This document shows positions 49,401 through 61,000 of a DNA stretch of 64,000 nt, in pieces; within the stretch, counting starts at the first letter, position 1, and every line of letters begins with the position of its first letter. Location: contig VWZS01004810.1 in the NCBI GenBank assembly GCA_013397075.1, positions 784,999-848,998 of the forward strand, given 5' to 3'. The position numbers were made by a program, and so were the translations under genes. The stretch comes from Rhabdornis inornatus (lineage: Eukaryota; Chordata; Aves; Passeriformes; Rhabdornithidae). The notes under the pieces were generated by a model. It ran no database searches and was not told where the DNA came from. It saw only the letters and a list, made by a program, of their open reading frames with translations.

Positions 49401-52400
49401 TATAAAACCCCAATGCTTCCCTCTGCTTATCAGATCAGGACTGGAATCAGAAAAGCCCCTTGGCTCCTCACACAAGGGGTCAGGGATGCTGGCATAGGAG
49501 GTGAAATTCTAAATCAGGGCTCTGTCCTGTGCTGTTTCTCCTCCTGCTGCCATAATCCCACATTCAACAGCAGAGTCTTTCCCACAGGAAAAAGTCACCC
49601 AGCCAGAACCACACAGGGCATAGGTGGGTACCACCCTATGGGGGGGGGAGAGATCCCATGAGTGTGTCCATTGAAGTCAGACCCTGATGGAGATCTGAAA
49701 AATGCCATCTTTTGGGGGTTTTCTGGCCTTAAGGATAAAGCAGACCTGGGAAGGAAACTGATCAGAAGCTGCGTTGAGCATGAGTAAAACAAAAGTCCTG
49801 AAGTGAATCATGGATCCTTTGGTCTGCCCTGGGTCCTGCAGAGCCCTGCAAGGTGGTGATGCTGATAGCTGGACTGTAGGGACAGGGTTATTCCTGCTGT
49901 CAACACAGGATGCATGTGGAGCAAGGAGAGAAACTCTGCTCCTTCAAGTCACAGCCTTTTGTGTAATAAATCCTGATTCTGCCACGGAGATGCTAATGAT
50001 TTCTAACTTACCTTGTGTCTGAATTTAATAGAAAATACAGCAACTTTTTGATTGTGGGGTGTGCAAATCCCACATGTGACTGGGTTGTGCTCTGTTCCTG
50101 AATAAAATCACAATTCTCCTCCCTTGGCTGCACGGCATCACTTTTAAGTGTCCTGAGCATGGCAGGTCCTCCCAGAAAGCATGTCCTAAATGATCTAGCA
50201 ATAAACTGCCCAAAGAATGGGTGGCCACGAGAATCAGAAGACACCACATCCAAACTATATTCAAACCATACCCAAATACAGGCCAGGCTGTTAAATGTTT
50301 GCACTGCTGGAGCACTCAGCACCACCTCACTGCAGCCACACAGAACTGTCTCCTTCTTCAGTGAATTTTCCTAGCCCACACCCAGAATTTCCCCCATCTT
50401 GCATTTTTTTTGTCAGTTCCCCCTCAGAGTGGTCTGGACTGACCCTTCTTGAGTCCACTTGAAAACTGAGGCATGCAAATTTTTGTAGAAAAATTTGGAC
50501 TGGGAGGTTCCCTCCTTAATTAAAACCTCTTCCCAATGGTCTATAACCTTGTCTGACAGAGCTGGGAACTTTTTTGACTTCTAGACACCTCCTGTGGGTT
50601 GTACATAGAACTGAGCTGGAAATTGCCTTCTCCATCTGGGTAACCTGTTAATCCTTCTCTCTGCACACACCACATTTCTGCTTGTAGAGTTGGTATTTTC
50701 TGCTGCTTTGCATCCTTTCCCCACCAAACCTTCCAGAGAGGAGCCCAAGGAGTCACAGGCCAATGGATGGACTTGATGGCAGAAAACTGAAACAGGAAAT
50801 AAAACGGCAAGAGGGTGAATTTAACGATGTAGATGAAAATAACGACATATAAATCCCATGGGAAAGTATGCTGGAATAAATCACCAGTGCCATTAGAAAA
50901 AGGGGTTCTTCTGCCTGGCATTGCAGCAAATAAGATGTCTGGAACATGCAATATAGGAGGCTTTTAAATTAAAATTGATTAGGCCATCCATCTCCATTGA
51001 TAAATGGCATCGAAATCCTATCAGCAACCGAGGCAAAATCATCCTAAGGACACTCCTAAATTTTGTGTCTTTACTCATCCTCCAGTTCCTATGAACATTT
51101 ATATGACTTGTATGGGCAAAAAAAGCCCGAAAAGAAAAATCAGAGTTTTCTTATTTCCAGGGGAGCTCAGGTATGGCTGCAACATCTGACAAAAGACCCG
51201 AATATATCTGTGCTCCCAGATGTACTGCTTGGTTATTAGTCATGATTAGTCATTTTCTCAGTCATTAAGTCACTTCAAAGATCTTTCCTCAATCATAGAT
51301 TGCATTAAATCTCCACTTATTTACTCATTGCAGTCCATCAGTCATTTCCATAGTGAGAAGTTAAAAAAAATTAGGAGAGCAGAATGTTTGTTCCAGGTTT
51401 GTATTCAGTTAAATGAGTAAATCTACACCAAAAGTATTTTACATCACATGTTCAACGTCTGGGTTAATGCACATTGTTTGCACATCCAGAAGAACAAAGT
51501 TCCATTAAAGAAGATTTCTTATGGAGCTACAGCTAAGTGAGATGACCACTAATGTACAAAGTAATTTAAAACTCGGTATTTTACTTCATTATCACTGATG
51601 AATAAATACAAAGAGCAGCCTCCAAAGCGCTTTTAATTCTACAAGAGAAAGCAGCAGACAATGAATAGAAGCTTTCTTATGACCATTTGTGAAACTACAG
51701 ATAAATAGGCAAGCAGCTTCCCAGGTAGATTATAAGTCACTAAAATATATTAATGACTTCTCTACAGGGCTGCAGAAATGGTGCAACATCCTGACAGCCT
51801 CAGTGCTCCTGGACATCTCTGCAGCAGAAAGCCCAAACAGCCCAGCTCAGAAGAGCCATTATTTAAATAGCTGTCTCATTTCATGTAATTTCGAGTTCAA
51901 TGGTGCAGCAATTCTGCAGTATTAGATGTGCTGAATGATTATTAAAATCGCACCTATTCAAGATTAACTATGAATTAATTATGAGAGGAATTCAGAAATT
52001 CAGATACCTTCTGAGATAGACTCAGGGGCAAGGATAGGGTAAGTGTCAAAATCTGGCACAAGCTTAGCCTGATGTGAATCTTTCAAAGTGTAGGCTCCTC
52101 TTCCTCTCAGCAGCTCTCCAGGACAGGTGATTCCTTGCACCCCAGATGTGCATGAGGGCCACATGTAGCAAGGCAGAGGAGTCCTGCCCTGAGGGTGTTG
52201 TTTCTCTCCCTTGATGAGGAAGGGAGTCCTGGTTAGCTGGGATGCAGAGAACGACACTTCAATCACAGTGAGTCCCACAGGGGAAATCTGGAGCATTCAA
52301 TCCCTGAGCGACCTAACAAGCTCATTGTGGGACAGAGACCTTGATGTCCCATCAAAGCCCAGTTTGCAGGGTAAATTGCAGAGAATTTGGTGAGAGTTCA

Positions 52401-54359
52401 GGTGTTGAGTTGTACTTCACAGACAGAGCAAATCACTGTGCCCCGGTGAGGCCTCAGCAGCTTTTCGTTGTATGCAGCCAGCTCATCCAGGCTCCCTCTG
52501 CTCCTCCTTCCCTTCATCTCCCAGGTCTGCTGGGGCTCCTTTTCTGCTGCCAGCTCCGCACAGATGCCACTCAGGCACTGTGGCAGGAGGGAGCTTTGTG
52601 CAGAGTAAGGCACATGGACACAGGCAAAGGGTGGAACAGCTCCAGATGTGCCTATGCGCAGCAAAGAAAGAATAAATCACTCATGTCTGTCTACAGAAGG
52701 CTGTAAGGAACCAAACATCAGACAGGCTGGCTCAGAGAAGGGGCCTCTGCTGGTCTCTGCAAGGTGGGGGACATCAGTCATTTCTCATGAAGGAAAAGCT
52801 CCTTGGTGGCTCTGAACTGAGCTCTGGAGTCTGGGCAGGGAAAGGGAAGCTGCAGGTATTTGTGGCACTTTGGTCACAGTTTCCTTGGCTGCTTGCAATA
52901 ATTCATCCCCACATCTCCTCGTGGACGGTCAGATCTCTGCTGTGTCTCCATTTCTCCCAGTTTCTCAGCATGATAAAGGATGGATGAGCTCTGACAAGAA
53001 AAGGACAGCAGGTTAGAGGCTGCTGGAGACTCCTACCAGCAGCAGCTAAGCAATTCTGGAGAGATCTAAAGTGATGAAACCCTTTTTATGTTGACTTAAT
53101 CTCCAAAGTAATTTCTGAAGTTGCAAGATCTTGAGGAGAAGAGGGTCACATTGTCAAAAAATCCCTATGAATTGAAGCTGGGACCTTTCCTTTGCCAAGA
53201 AAGCTCAGTGGCAGGGCTGTTAAAATCTCGGCCTGCATTTCCTTGCTCTATTATGTGAGCCAAGAAAGAAAACCCAGCTTTTTCAAAACCAGAGAATTTA
53301 TTTTTTAAGCCCACAGCCTGAAAGCCACAGTGTGAATGTGAAGTACCAACAAGAGTGGGCAGTGCTCTGTGTGTTTGGTCCCTTCTCCGCCTGTCACTGG
53401 CTGTGAACATTTCATTCACCACCGTGACAATCACAGAGACATGGAAGAAGCAAGGGCAGGCTGGGCACTCAGAGTTCTTACCTTGCCCCTTCAGTGATGT
53501 TGCTGAACACCTCTGGAGCCAGAGGAACACCTCTGGAGCCAGCTGTGCTGTGCAGTTGTTCCTCAGGCAGGGCACAGTTGGCTGCAGCACAGCCTGTTCA
53601 CCCTGCAGCCACAGAGTCTTCTTCACCCCAAAGCTTTGTGCTTAACCTGAGTGCCCAGGGATACACGAGAGCCAGGCCAGACTTTGTCCATTGAAAAACA
53701 TCTTCCAGCTGGCAGGAGTTAAGGCTGGGACCCAGCGTGTGACCACCTGATATCCCCACCCTCACCATGGGTGACCTCAGGAGACTCCAGCTGTGAGCAG
53801 GATGAGTTTTTCCATTGTGTCCTCCTTCTTCTTGCCAGCCACATTTCTCCTTCTTCCTCAGCCCCTTGGGAATGTGGGGACATTTGTGGCAGCACAGAGG
53901 ATGTGCAAATCCACTGCAGTGGCGGCAGGATGGAGAGCAAACATGATAAGGACACCTACATGTGGCATTTTAAAGGAAAATTTGCTATACTGAGAGGCTG
54001 GCCTTGAGCAAAGGCCATCACACTGGAGACATGCAGCAATTCAAATTGCAATCACTACAATTTTCTCGGGAATTTTTTTCCTTCTCCACTTGTGAAATGG
54101 CCCTGAAAGAAGCCCAGCTGGAAATGCATATACTGTATTTTCTCATTAGAGTTTGGCTGTCCCCTCCATCTCCTCCTGTTTCAAACTGTCTTCTAAGCAA
54201 AATGCGAAGCCACCAGTGTTCCAGTGAGTTCAGCATTTGGCAGAATGAGTTTGTTCATTGCTAATTAAAATAAAAGATTTCTGAGGTGCTTTGCACTTTG
54301 GTTTATTAGTTTTCCTGTGTAATAGCAAATCGGAGCCCTTGTTACACTGTCAGCAGAAC
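46476..54359. other. Unique DNA, no gene seen
   Basis: This contains the longest open frame of the window (211 codons, 47844-48479, minus), which has no recognisable domain and is within reach of chance for 64 kb. A block at about 48590-48790 has conserved-looking texture. A run of nine Gs lies at 49640-49648. A two-copy 20-bp duplication lies at 53505. No transposon family was recognised. Confidence 0.5.
53505..53542 (+). repeat. 20-bp two-copy tandem duplication
   Basis: GAACACCTCTGGAGCCAGAG is immediately followed by GAACACCTCTGGAGCCAG. The copies are identical over 18 bases, so the duplication is recent or the copies have been homogenised. Confidence 0.85.
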
Positions 54360-54391
54360 TATTATTATTATTATTATTATTATTTATTATT
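54360..54391 (+). repeat. (ATT)n microsatellite
   Basis: Eight uninterrupted ATT triplets are followed by an imperfect ATTTATTATTTA tail. It is a typical length-variable simple repeat. Confidence 0.9.
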
Positions 54392-55370
54392 TACAGTACA
54401 ACTTGTGACTCACTTCCTATGTTGGTGGATCTTTCACCATCTGTTAAAAAAATAATAGCAGTCATTTTCTGAAATATTATTCTAATCCAAATGTTAAAAT
54501 AGAACCATATGAAGCCAATTAAATAGACTGTGTGTTGTTAATCTGAGTTACGTCAGCCCAGCTAAAGAAAAAGGAAAAAAAAAATAAAAGGATTGAGATT
54601 GCAAAGCAAAGATGCAGACTTCAGAAATCTGCGGAGATTCTGCGAGCATTCTCCTGGAATTTTAAATTTCAAGTGGAAAAAATTGTAAAAATGTCATCTT
54701 CCAATCTAAGTTTAGCAGCCAGATATGGATCCAAATCTGGATGCAAGATTGCAAGTCCAGACCAGGCTTTATGTGAATCCTTAAAAAATCAGAAAATCTC
54801 AGTTTTAATCCCTTTAATATTTAGTGCTTTTAGCTGTTTTTGTTCTTACTGGGAGTGAAATCAAAACTACTCGATCTGGTTTGGTTGCCTCCACCTGAGA
54901 GTTTCATGTTAGCTCATGCCTAATTAACATGGAGCTCCCAGGTGGTGCTTCTGAAGATGCTGCCCCTGCCTGCAGAAGTCAAGGAGAGATGAAGCAAACC
55001 CACCCTGAGGAGCTGATGGTGGCCAGGCTCCAGTGCTGTCGTGGCTTGGGGATCAGTGGCAGCTGCACTTCAAACACCTCACACCTCTGAGCTGATTGAA
55101 AACAGGATGAGTTTTACCTCATTTCACGCTCACCCCTTCTTAGTTCGTGGTGTTGCTGAGCAGGGTATGCGCTGCAGTTCTTGTTTCACTCAGTTTGGGG
55201 GAAGCTTTGCACATACTGAGCCTGCAGGAGAGAGATGTGAGCTTGAGGGATGTTAGCTCATCACTAATGGGGTGATCACACCTCACCCCATCCATCCTGA
55301 GTCCAAGAGGGACTCAACTCTCTCAAGGTAAATCAGACCACTGACAATTTGAATCACTTGCTGAAAAAGG
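54392..55370. other. Unique DNA, no gene seen
   Basis: No repeat family or exon recognised. Confidence 0.5.
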
Positions 55371-55603
55371 GAAATTTGTGTTAGGTGTTAGGAAGAAATT
55401 CTCCCCTGGGAGGGTGGGCAGGCCCTGGCACAGGGTGCCCAGAGCAGCTGTGGCTACCCCTGGATCCCTGGCAGTGCCCAAGGCCAGGTTGGACATTGGG
55501 GCTTGGAGCAGCCTGGGACATTGGGAGGTGTCCCTGCCCCGGAAGGGGGTGGAACAAGGTGATATTTAAGGTTCCTCCCAACCCCAGCCATTCTGGGATT
55601 TTC
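55371..55603 (+). mobile_element. CR1 LINE 3' end (passerine-type subfamily)
   Basis: AGGAAGAAATTCTCCCCTGG, GAGGGTGGGCAGGCCCTGGC, ACAGGGTGCCCAGAGCAGCT, GATCCCTGGCAGTGCCCAAG, GGGGCTTGGAGCAGCCTGGG, GGAGGTGTCCCTGCCCCGG, then AACCCCAGCCATTCTGGGAT give a continuous sense CR1 3' end of about 230 bp. It is 5'-truncated and has lost a perfect ATTCTGTG terminal repeat. Open frames through it on either strand are artefacts. Confidence 0.92.
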
Positions 55604-56318
55604 TGTTTGCCTTTCTCTGCCACCACCTGGAGAAAACTCCAACAGCTACAACCCAAACCACAGCACTTCCCCAAAAGGCCCAGCATCATGGATGCAGGAA
55701 AATTGAGCTCTTTTAAAAGGCTTTTTCATGATTTTTCAGGTCAGGAAGAAAAGGCTCCTTGAAAACCAGCCTCCAGTGCTCCATCCTTGGCTTCCTAGGC
55801 TGAGGATGGAGGCAGGAAAGGTTGGGATGCAGAAGCATCCTCCATTTCAGGGAATGGATGCAGGCTGTGCCCCAGCCCTGCAGCAGGAGCTGAGGGATGC
55901 TGCTGAGCAGCACTCCTGGCTGCAGTTATTTATATTCCCTGAACAGTGTTGTTTACACAGACTGCATGAATGCAAATCAACGTGAGGAAGTGCTGGAGCC
56001 AGTGAGGTGTGCAGCAGGAACAGGCTCCTGGGATTGGTTTTAGTAATGTAGTGTTAACACAGCTACACATGGCTACACACACTTTCAAATCCAAGTGAGG
56101 GAGAGGGCAAGGCAACGCTCATTACCTGGGACACTGGCCGAGTCCTTGTACCTTGACAAGAGATAAAAAATAAAAATGGACTTCATTATCACAGCCTGCC
56201 TGTCAATCAGCTGCTGCAGCACCAAGCCTGCCTTACATTTCCCATCACTGAGAGGTTCCCATCACTGCTGGCTGGGAAGGAGAGGTGGATGTGTGGGAGG
56301 AGGCAGGGCAGGGGCATT
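55604..56318. other. Unique DNA between CR1 copy and minisatellite
   Basis: No exon or repeat family recognised. Confidence 0.5.
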
Positions 56319-56415
56319 AGGAGCAGCAGCAGGAGCATGAGGAGCAGCACCAGGAGCGTGAGGAGCAGCACCAGGAGCGTGAGGAGCAGCACCAGGAGCG
56401 TGAGGAGCAGCAGCA
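56319..56415 (+). repeat. 21-bp minisatellite, about 4.6 copies
   Basis: Four full 21-bp units start at 56319, 56340, 56361 and 56382, followed by a partial unit at 56403. The core is AGGAGCAGCACCAGGAGCGT plus G. Units 2-4 are identical and the first differs at two or three positions. The period is divisible by three, so every frame stays open across it and gives Arg/Ser or Ala/Pro repeat peptides. That explains the local open frames without a gene. Only the three identical units carry the CpG. Confidence 0.92.
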
Positions 56416-56717
56416 GGGCTGGCTGGCTGGCTGCTCTGTGCCCTGCAGCACACGTGTGCTCTGGCCCATGTGCTGGGAAAGGCTGGATCTGGGAAATGAA
56501 CACCATGTAGACAGGAGGTCTCCTCCTTCCCCTGGGCAAGGGATGCCCAGTGGGTGACACCTGGGGGTGCTCCACACCCTGGGGGTGGTCTCAGAGGGTG
56601 GCACCAACCAGCTGCCCCCTAACATTCACCATCTAAGTCCATTTCCAGTTTGCAACTGCTTGAGCCATAATTTTCTGATGTTTAGATACCAAATTTCCCC
56701 CCCTCGGAATCCCAGGT
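56416..56717. other. Unique DNA, no gene seen
   Basis: GC-rich after the minisatellite, then AT-richer. No repeat family or exon recognised. Confidence 0.5.
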
Positions 56718-56795
56718 AGTGACTTAGGAGATCCTTAGGGATACTCCCTGTCTGTTTTTTTTTTTGTCAGTAAAATGGGGTTAATGATGCTTCAA
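56718..56795 (+). mobile_element. MIR-like ancient SINE remnant
   Basis: GTGACTTAGGAGATCCTTAG, then CTCCCTGTCTG, a T-run, and CAGTAAAATGGGGTTAATGA follow the sense MIR core order: GTGACCTTGGGCAAGTCAC, CCTCTGTGCCTCAG, TTTCC, CTGTAAAATGGGGATAATAA. The T-run is an expanded version of the TTTCC segment. Confidence 0.5.
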
Positions 56796-57802
56796 AGCAG
56801 GTTTGCCAATGTGCTGCCAAGATCTCTTGAGTGGCAGTGACCTTTTATTTAACCCATCAGCATCAAACTGTCTTTCATTCCATCATCATGTATTCTCAGG
56901 AGGCTTTGCTGGCAATTCCATCTTTCCTTTCCACAGTACAATAAAACAATAGTAATAAAAATTATTAAAAAAAAGTTCCTTGGTAGTTTATGGTAATTAA
57001 AAGCAATAAATATTGCTGCATGCAATACCGTAGACCTTGACTCATTGGTGGGTCAATACTGCTTTCCTGTCGAGGTTGGGTAATAAATCTTTATTCCTTT
57101 TTGAATGGAAATAAGGATAGGATTTTATTCATGAATTCTGTGACCCGTTGAAGTGACATTTTCAAAACAAACACTCCAGAAATGAGGAGTTTTCTCTGCA
57201 GTGTGGGTTAATCTGCTCTCTTCTCAGTGTGTCTCTTTCATACTGATGATTTGCCCGATGCCTTTTTAATCCCAGCAGCAACTTCTCAGCAAGCAGGAAG
57301 AAAACCAAAATAAAACAAAGTAGCTTGGTGAGAGCTGAGATGCCTGTGCTGGTCAGGGCTGGTCTGGAAGGGCTCTCTGAAGATGTGGCTCGCTGGGCAC
57401 AGCTGGTGCTGCAGACCCGTGGTCCAGCCATGCTCTGGCTCGGCATGGTCACATTGCTGTGCCCCAGAGCTGCTGAGCTGCATCAGCTCCTGGCACAGCG
57501 TGCAGGGTGCTGCTCTGAGCCCAAACCAAACAGGTGTGCTCCTCTGCAGTCACCTGTATTAGCCCTGAGCCATCTGAGTGCCATGGGGAGCTCTGTGGAG
57601 CTGGGTTTATAAACCAAACCGGGAATGTGAAGAATTCCCACAGAGTCCTGCTCCCCTGGAGCACTGCACAGCGCCAGGCAGGCACTGGGATGGAGACTCT
57701 GGGGTGTTTTTCTCTCCCTAGGAGGGGTCTGAGCACAGCAAGAGGCCTCTTCTCCAACAGAAAGGAGTGATTGTCAGCTCAGCCTCTGCTTGTCATTTGA
57801 CA
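56796..57802. other. Unique DNA, no gene seen
   Basis: An AT-rich start is followed by GC-richer sequence at about 57320-57600 with 95- to 100-codon frames on both strands. Codon content and context give no sign of a gene. Confidence 0.45.
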
Positions 57803-58074
57803 TGGAGTGACAGGACAAGGGGGAAAGGTTTGAAACTGCCAGAGGCAGGGTTGGATGGGATATTGGGAAGAAATTTCTCCCTGTGATGGTGGTGAAGCCC
57901 TGGCACAGGGTGCCCAGAGCAGCTGTGGCTGCCCCTGGATCCCTGGCAGTGCCCAAGGCCAGGCTGGACATTGGGGCTTGGAGCAGCCTGGGACAGTGGA
58001 AGGTGTCCCTGCCCATGGCAAGGGGTGGAACAGGATGAGCTTTAAGGTCCCTTCCAATCCAAATTCTGTGATTA
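57803..58074 (+). mobile_element. CR1 LINE 3' end (passerine-type subfamily)
   Basis: GGAGTGACAGGACAAGGGGG, TTTGAAACTGCCAGAGGCAG, GGTTGGATGGGATATTGGGA, CCCTGGCACAGGGTGCCCAG, GGCTGGACATTGGGGCTTGG, TGTCCCTGCCCATGGCAAGG, TTTAAGGTCCCTTCCAATCC, AAATTCTGTGATT make up about 270 bp of sense CR1 3' end. It keeps one terminal ATTCTGTG unit and appears the least diverged CR1 in the window by eye. The 175-codon minus-strand frame 57774-58301 is antisense read-through. Confidence 0.94.
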
Positions 58075-61000
58075 AACTGTGCACTCAAATGCACTTGGGG
58101 CCAGGTTTGCACACCAGGTGTGGTATGAGGGCTGTGGCAGCTGTCTGCAGGGGAGTGGCAAGGAGAAACGAAGAGCTTTCCTCTCTGTGGAACACATGGA
58201 TCAGTGACATTTCTGAGCAGCAGGTTCCCTTCCTTACTGAACTTAGTTTTTTTTCTGAGGCCAGTTCCCACTGCCATCAGTAAGACATCACTCAAAGACA
58301 AGCAGTTTGGCCCAACTTGCCTATTTCACAGGCCAGAATTCAGAACTCACTGCTTTCCTGAAGAGCTGAGAGCTGCCAGCATGTGCAGCACCTGCAGAAG
58401 TCTCTTGCCCTCCTCCTCCTGCCCTGCCATCCTCAGCACAGGGTTTTGTCAGCCCAGGACACGCTCAGGTGTGCTGTGTGTGGGGCACAGTGACTGCAGC
58501 CAGGTGGGGCTGGGGCAGCTGAGCCAGCTCTGTCTGTGCCATTTTGGAGAAATCCACCCACATCCCTGCCTACCCGAGACCCTTGAGCTTTTATGAACAT
58601 CCCCAGCTAAGCTGGCTGGGTGTGCTGCTCACTGCAATCCGTTCACATTACAGAGATGGGCCAAGAGGGCTCATCCCTCCTCTCTCTCCACAACCATCCA
58701 GGAAGCTCAGGCAGGGGTTGGGGGCAGCTCTGCCATCAGCCTCTTCCCCACACAGCAGGGCTTTCTTCACCTTGCTGACTATGAAGCACGTTCAGGCTCA
58801 CAGGAGGACAGGTGAGGAATTTTCACCTTGTGCAGTGGCTGGAAGGATGCAGAGCTGCAGTGACCAGGCAAGCCTCTGTTCTGATGGGACAGGGCTGTTG
58901 TCTGGTGGTCCTGATTTGAGCTGACATTTGAAACAAAAGAGACTCGACTGGAACAACACTTCCATGCTACGTTCAGAGCACTGAAGTGGCAGGAACACTC
59001 ACCAAGATTAATTTGAGTTATTTTAATTATGATTCTCTCCTCTCTTTCCCTTTTCCCTCCTCCTCTCTCACATACGCTGTCTGGACAGGGAACTGCAGGT
59101 TTTCTTCCACTTAGGATTAATTAAAAAGGAAAAGTCAATAAGTTTCTCAGCAATTACTGTCTTTTCCATCTGGTCATTTGAGACAGTAAGGGGTTCAGAA
59201 ATTGAATTTCGAGACCAGAAAATCATGTCTCATGGATCCTAGCACAAGGATCTTGGAGGGAGGAATATCTGCCTTTTCCTGGCACCACATCTGGGAGAGA
59301 GCAAGAGGCAACACAGCTGGGAGACTGGAGGTGATAATGGCAAACTTTGACTGCCCTGGGTTTTACTGATGTTTTCTTTACCAGATAAAATGACTGGATG
59401 TTATCACAACTCTAATCCAAAGCCCCCATCCACAGTCCTTGTAAGTCAATGGGAATCTTTCTACTAGCACCAGTGATCTTTGGATCAGACTTCACCTGAT
59501 GCCTGCAAATGCAACAAGCCTAATTCAGCTGTAAGGTAGCTGCTTTCCAGACTTCTGTGAGTCTCAGCTCTTGCTCCTTTGTTTTGAGATGGTATAAGGA
59601 CAGTAAAACACACCACAGGTTTCAATTTCTCATTTCTTAGAATATACCAGAGCTGGAATGGAGAAAGGGTGCAAATCCAGAAGGTGGGGAAAGGAATTGA
59701 AATAAGCAGAGGCCAAAAGAGAGTGATAGAGGAGGGAAAAATTAGAAAAGAAAAGAAGCAGCCATGTCACTTGGTTTTGTTTTGCAGTGGAGCTGCACCA
59801 TAGAGCAGTGAGTGCAGACTCATTCCCTCTCCCTTCAGTTCAAACTCAGCAGAAGCAGAACTTCAGGTTTGTTTTCACGTACCCGTGGAGTTGTTTTCTG
59901 CAAGTATTTCTTGGAATGAAAAAGCAGAAAAATGAGGAAAAAAAAAAAACGTCCCCAACCTCCCAAACGCTGTGCGTGCTCTTTTGCTAACAAACCCAGT
60001 TTGCCCCAGAGGCCCTGCTGGGTGTGAGCGATGCTCCCTGCAGCTCTGTTTAGGAAAGTTCCATTTGCTTCTCCCTCAGCGAGGCCATTAACAGCCTTTT
60101 CCCAGAAGCTTAGAGCCTCCTTTTGTTTACCTGAAATTGCTGGGCACCAAAATAAATCTACATTCAACGAGTAAATAAATACATGAATAGATAAAAGGGG
60201 GGAGAATCAGAGAGAGTTCTGCTGGGGAGGAAATACAATCCCAGAGAAATAAAGCTAAAAGCTGGGAGGCTGGGTGCCTCACAGAGTGCTCTCTGCAGCT
60301 CCTGGCCCGTGTGAGCCTGGCTCCCAGCAAGACTGATTACACTGTCACCACAAACAGCATGTAAAAAATTGTGCCTCATTTTATTAGCTGGAAAACAGTG
60401 TTTAGTGCTGCTGGAGCTGCAGCTCAGGGTAAACGATGGAAGTTTCCTCTTGGAAAACTGTCGGGGCCAGTGATGACATCATTTCTCCAGGATTTGATCC
60501 ACAAAGGGCTGTGGCTGTCAGAATTTATTGTCAGGTATTCTCACTTTTCTCTCTCCTGCCTTCCACATATCCCATCCTCAGGGAATTCCAGAGCTTGAGG
60601 GCTGTTCTGAGCCAGGAGAACTCGTTGATGGTAGGAGGCAACCAGCAGCCCTGGTCAAGGATTTTCCTCATGGCACAGCAAATCCGTACAGGTGACACCG
60701 AGAACTGGGACTGATGCTGATCTGATAACAGCAGCAGGAATGGTTAAAAGCTCTCCCTGCACCGTGTCATTCTGGAATGAGGAGGAGCTCAACCTTCTCT
60801 GAGTTTCAAATCAAGGATCCTGGAGCCCTCCTCTGCAGCTGGAAAGGGTGCCAGGTGGATCTGTGCTCATTGATATTTCACTTCCACCCCTTAGATTTGT
60901 ATTATAGCCTCTACAATTTTAGTATCCCAATTTCTGTGATTTCCAGGTGGGACAGTAGAGCACACACCAGCATCTGCAGAACAAGGGATGGAAAGGAGAT

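Noticed and set aside
56319..56415. Possible CRISPR-like array
   Set aside because: Units are directly abutting with no spacers, and the window is vertebrate DNA.
56207..56625. Repeat-peptide open frames on both strands
   Set aside because: They are produced by the 21-bp minisatellite, whose period is a multiple of three.
57774..58301. 175-codon minus-strand open frame
   Set aside because: It runs antisense through the CR1 3' end at 57803-58074.
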